A stretch of DNA of 64,000 nt, from NCBI RefSeq assembly GCF_003461245.1, contig NZ_QTWS01000017.1, forward strand, positions 19,204 to 83,203, in the 5' to 3' direction. The translations under genes were made by a program, and so were the position numbers. The DNA is from Blautia sp. AF19-10LB (GTDB lineage Bacteria > Bacillota > Clostridia > Lachnospirales > Lachnospiraceae). Below, one piece after another: positions 60,991 to 64,000 of this stretch (position 1 is the first letter of the stretch; every line of letters begins with the position of its first letter). The notes under the pieces were generated by a model. It was given only the letters and a program-made list of their open reading frames with translations, had not been told where the DNA came from and ran no database searches.

Positions 60991-61262
60991 TATGTCATAA
61001 TATGTTAAAAAAACGTTATTTGCGTTACAGGTAGTATCCCGCGAGGTGTTTTGCCATGAATATGGCAAAATCCCATCACCGAAGGTGATTTGGAATGGAT
61101 TTTGACCAAGTTACTGTGAACGGAGTGAACAGTAACCCTTTGAGCATATCTGCTCGAATAATTCATAAAAACACTTGTTCCTATAAAACAAATATATTAT
61201 AATAAAAAAGAACAATATGTTCGTAGAAATAAAATCAATCCGTCAGTATATAGAAAGTCAGG
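60991..61262 (+). other. Left side of the TnpB element, with hairpins and repeat copy 2
   Basis: This gene-free stretch contains TTTTGCCAT-GAAT-ATGGCAAAA (61050-61071) and TCACC-GAA-GGTGA (61077-61089) hairpins, then the 27-bp repeat copy at 61110-61136. IS200/IS605-type elements carry subterminal hairpins at their left end, so this is a candidate left end; no exact boundary can be drawn. Confidence 0.45.
61110..61136 (+). repeat. 27-bp dispersed palindromic repeat, copy 2
   Basis: Identical to 27318-27344: an 8-bp stem GTTACTGT/ACAGTAAC around 11 bases. Two perfect copies 33.8 kb apart, one beside a transposon gene, imply a mobile or dispersed short repeat. Confidence 0.85.
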
Positions 61263-62367
61263 GTGAGAAAAATAAACCGGGTAGTAAAAATAAGAATCTA
61301 TCCAAATAAAGAACAGATATCTCAGATAGAGAAAACAATCGGCTGCTGCCGTTTCCTTTATAATCAGATGCTTGCGGATAAGATCAGTTATTACCAGAAA
61401 GAAAAAAAGATGCTGAAAAATACACCGGCCGGATATAAAAAAGAATATCCATGGCTGAAAGAAGCAGATTCTCTTGCACTGGCAAATGTGCAGAGGAACC
61501 TGGAAGGAGCCTTCCGGAAATTTTTTCGGGAACCGAAAGTGGGATTCCCAAATTACAAATCAAAAAAATTCCCGGAAATCTTATACAATAAATATGATAA
61601 ATGGAAATATCTGCCTGCAGGAAAAGTCTCTGAAACTACCAAAGATGACACCCATAAAAATAAAACTTCACCGTTCGATACCGGAAGGGTGGAAACTAAA
61701 ATCAGTGACTGTAAGCAGGGAACCAACCGGAAAATATTTTGCAAGTCTGTTGTTCGACTGTGAAAACCAAACAGCGGAGAAAAGACAGGCAGAAAAATTT
61801 CTGGGGATTGATTTTGCCATGCATGGGCTGTGTGTGTTTTCTACCGGTGAAAGAGCTGGATATCCGATGTTCTACCGGAGTGCTGAGAAAAAGCTTGCCC
61901 GGGAACAGAGGAAACTTTCCAGATGCGAAAAGGGCAGCAGGAACTATCAAAAACAGAGGAAAAGGGTTGCATTATGTCATGAAAGGATAAAGAACCAGAG
62001 GAAAGATTTCCATCATAAGCTCAGTCATGACCTTGCGGAGAAGTATGATGCGGTATGTGTGGAAGATCTGAACCTGAAAGGGATAGCCGGAGGTCTGCAC
62101 TTTGGAAAAAGGATACAGGATAACGGATATGGGCAGTTCCTTTCGATGCTTGGATATAAGCTGGAAGAACGTGGGAAATATCTTATAAAAGTAGACCGTT
62201 ATTTTGCATCCAGTAAGATATGCAGCGTATGTGGGAATAAGAAGAAAGAACTGGTTTTGTCAGAACGGACATACATATGTGAATGTGGAAACCGGATGGA
62301 CCGGGATGTGAATGCAGCTGTCAATATCCTGGAAGAAGGAAAAAAGATATATAAAAAGTGTGCGTAG
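61263..62367 (+). pseudogene. tnpB: TnpB-type RNA-guided nuclease gene broken by a single-base frameshift
   Basis: The first frame (61263 on) encodes the TnpB N-terminus (IRIYPNKEQISQIEKTIGCC) up to VGFPNYKSKK. At the A7 run 61562-61568 the homology moves to the +1 frame, which continues KSYTINMINGN and KLPKMTPIKIKLHR. It then carries RuvC-I GIDFAMHGL, RuvC-II CVEDLNLKGIAG, the zinc finger CSVCGN...YICECGN and RuvC-III DRDVNAAVNIL. With six A residues instead of seven the frame would be whole. All three catalytic acids remain, so the lesion is recent, a sequencing error, or corrected by slippage. No TnpA (Y1 transposase) gene is nearby. Confidence 0.88.
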
Positions 62368-62510
62368 CGGCACATAGAAAAATCTGTAACCAGATAAAAA
62401 AGAACCGCGGGACACGCGGGGATAGCCTGTTTTAGCTTTGCCCTGAAGGGTGATCGAGCAGGAAGCCTCCACTTCAAAATCTGTAAGATTTAAGTGGTGG
62501 GAGCATGTCA
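62342..62510 (+). ncRNA. Candidate omega-RNA / right end of the TnpB element
   Basis: TnpB guide RNAs end at the right end of the element, overlapping the 3' end of tnpB. Here the gene's end is followed by hairpins CCGCGGGACACGCGG and GCCTGTTTTAGC. A terminal stem CCACTT (62468-62473) pairs with AAGTGG (62492-62497) around AAATCTGTAAGATTT and ends in TGGGAGCATG. That final hairpin is typical of such right ends; the following host sequence would be the guide. Exact RNA ends are inferred. Confidence 0.55.
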
Positions 62511-62587
62511 CAGGAACATAATGTCAGAGGCGGCATGACCGCCGGTAATTTTTACAAATTGTTTTATGGGGAAGTTGAGGTGGAAAA

Positions 62588-63937
62588 ATGGAACAGCAAC
62601 AGCATATGTTCACGAATCGCATGATCCGGAATCTACTTATTCCGGTCGTGCTGGAACAGTTGTTGAACTCGATCATGGGAACTGCGGATACCATGATGGT
62701 GAGTAATGTCGGTTCGGCGGCAATCTCGGCGGTATCGCTGGTGGATTCCATCAATGTGCTCGTCATTCAGGCATTTTCCGCACTGGCAGCAGGCGGTGCG
62801 ATCGTCTGTGCACAGTATATCGGGCAGAGAAACAAAGAAAAAGCAAATGAATCTGCAAGACAGGTGTTGTTTATCATCACAGCCATTTCAGTAGCGGTGA
62901 GTCTGATCTGCCTTGTTTTCCAGAAACCACTTCTGAGACTGATCTTTGGCTCAGTCGAAGCGGAAGTTATGAGGGCATCAGAAGTTTATTTCTTTTATAC
63001 AGCCCTGTCCTTCCCGTTTATCGCGGCGTATGATTCAGCAGCATCTATTTTCCGTGCGCAGGACAATACCAGAGGTCCTATGACCATTTCCATGATCTCC
63101 AATGTGATGAATATCGCCGGAAATGCCATTATGATCTGGGTTTTCCACATGGGAGTAGCAGGTGCGGCACTTTCTACACTGATCTCCCGTATTTTCTGTG
63201 CGGTAGTAGTACTGATCCAGCTTCGAAAAGAAAGGGAAGGTCAGGAGATCGTAGTACGTGATTATTTCAAGATCCGTCCGAACTGGTCCATGATAAAAAG
63301 AATCCTCGGAATCGGAATTCCATCTGGTGTCGAAAACAGTATGTTCCAGCTCGGCAAACTGGCAATCCAGTCTACGGTTTCTACTCTTGGAACTGCGGCG
63401 ATCGCAGCACAGGCGATGACGAACATTCTGGAAAACCTGAATGGTATCGCAGCAATCGGTGTGGGGGTAGGTCTGATGACGATTGTCGGTCAGTGTCTCG
63501 GCGCAGGAAGAAAAGACGAGGCAGTCTACTACATAAAGAAGCTCTGCGTAATTGCAGAAATCGTAGTACTGACAAGCTGCCTGATCGTATTTGCACTGAC
63601 AAAACCAGTCACGATCCTTGGAGGCATGGAAAAAGAAAGTGCAGATATGTGTTTCCATATGGTGATGTGGATCACGATCATGAAACCGCTTGTATGGACC
63701 ATGGCATTTGTTCCGGGGTATGGGCTCCGTGCGGCAGGAGATGTGAAATTTTCCATGATCACATCCTGCTGTACGATGTGGGCATGCAGATTCTGCCTCT
63801 GTGTATTTCTGATCAGAGTCATGGGTTTTGGTCCGATGGGCGTCTGGATCGGAATGTTCGCAGACTGGACTGTCCGCAGTATTATTTTTACCTGGAGATT
63901 CCACAGTCGCAAATGGCTGCAGCATAAAGTAATATAG
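62588..63937 (+). CDS. MATE-family multidrug/sodium antiporter
   Basis: A 449-residue exporter with 12 predicted helices in two MatE halves. The N-terminal half starts NRMIRNLLIPVVLEQLLNSIMGTADTMMVSNVG, and the second half near IKRILGIGIPSGVENSMFQLG is its pseudo-repeat. MATE proteins export drugs or metabolites in exchange for Na+ or H+. GAGGTGG lies about 5 bases before the ATG. It begins just after the TnpB right end and may have lost or gained regulation through that insertion. The last 63 bases of the window after its stop show nothing recognisable. Confidence 0.93.
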   Translation: MEQQQHMFTNRMIRNLLIPVVLEQLLNSIMGTADTMMVSNVGSAAISAVSLVDSINVLVIQAFSALAAGGAIVCAQYIGQRNKEKANESARQVLFIITAISVAVSLICLVFQKPLLRLIFGSVEAEVMRASEVYFFYTALSFPFIAAYDSAASIFRAQDNTRGPMTISMISNVMNIAGNAIMIWVFHMGVAGAALSTLISRIFCAVVVLIQLRKEREGQEIVVRDYFKIRPNWSMIKRILGIGIPSGVENSMFQLGKLAIQSTVSTLGTAAIAAQAMTNILENLNGIAAIGVGVGLMTIVGQCLGAGRKDEAVYYIKKLCVIAEIVVLTSCLIVFALTKPVTILGGMEKESADMCFHMVMWITIMKPLVWTMAFVPGYGLRAAGDVKFSMITSCCTMWACRFCLCVFLIRVMGFGPMGVWIGMFADWTVRSIIFTWRFHSRKWLQHKVI

Positions 63938-64000
63938 AGAGTATAATTTAACCTATTGTGCTACTTCAAATAAATTATATGAAAACCTGTAAATGCGCAA

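Overview
The window is low-to-mid GC DNA with strong AGGAGG-type ribosome sites, a SCIFF ranthipeptide locus (scfA-scfB), a fused SecDF, a DUF5688-like protein, HemZ and YtrA-type GntR regulation. Together these point to a gut Clostridia genome, most likely Lachnospiraceae (inferred from gene content; no marker-based placement was possible). No rRNA, tRNA or CRISPR array was seen.

Region 1 (1-9.6 kb): the 3' part of a low-molecular-weight phosphotyrosine phosphatase, a DUF5688-like protein, a SPOR-domain cell-wall amidase, a YdcF protein and a large acidic surface protein with TPEVTE repeats. Next come a TIGR04086-like membrane protein, the 46-residue SCIFF peptide, its radical SAM maturase and SecDF. 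Region 2 (9.6-20.3 kb): a housekeeping block of recJ, apt, rel, an MBL hydrolase, hemZ, an HD-GYP-like protein, hisS and aspS. Region 3 (20.3-38.4 kb): a lipoprotein on the minus strand, a MacB-like exporter operon with two adaptor proteins, degV and argS, a Ser/Thr kinase overlapping an exported partner gene, a HAD phosphatase, a CPBP protease, a YtrA/ABC operon and a pseudouridine synthase. Region 4 (38.4-40.4 kb): rpsB-tsf behind a structured leader.

Region 5 (40.4-62.5 kb) is accessory. It starts with degenerate tandem repeats and a protein with nine zinc ribbons around a PD-(D/E)XK-like nuclease domain, then a shortened Rpn-family nuclease and an AEC transporter. After that comes a self-contained catabolic module of about 14 kb (45.6-59.8 kb). 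A minus-strand operon (acyl-CoA ligase, CoA-transferase, SDR dehydrogenase, thiolase) faces away from a plus-strand operon (AHL-lactonase-like MBL hydrolase, ribose-type ABC importer, LacI regulator, thioesterase). The divergent promoter region carries three LacI-type operators, each just downstream of a good promoter. The module is bracketed by imperfect direct repeats of the AEC gene's last bases plus its terminator, so it looks like one acquired or exchanged unit. The gene set suggests uptake of a small molecule, opening of a lactone or ester, CoA activation, 3-hydroxyacyl-CoA oxidation and thiolysis; the substrate is unknown. A TnpB element broken by a one-base change in an A7 run, with a candidate omega-RNA/right end, and a MATE transporter close the window.

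Functions were assigned by reading motifs by eye; no database search was run.
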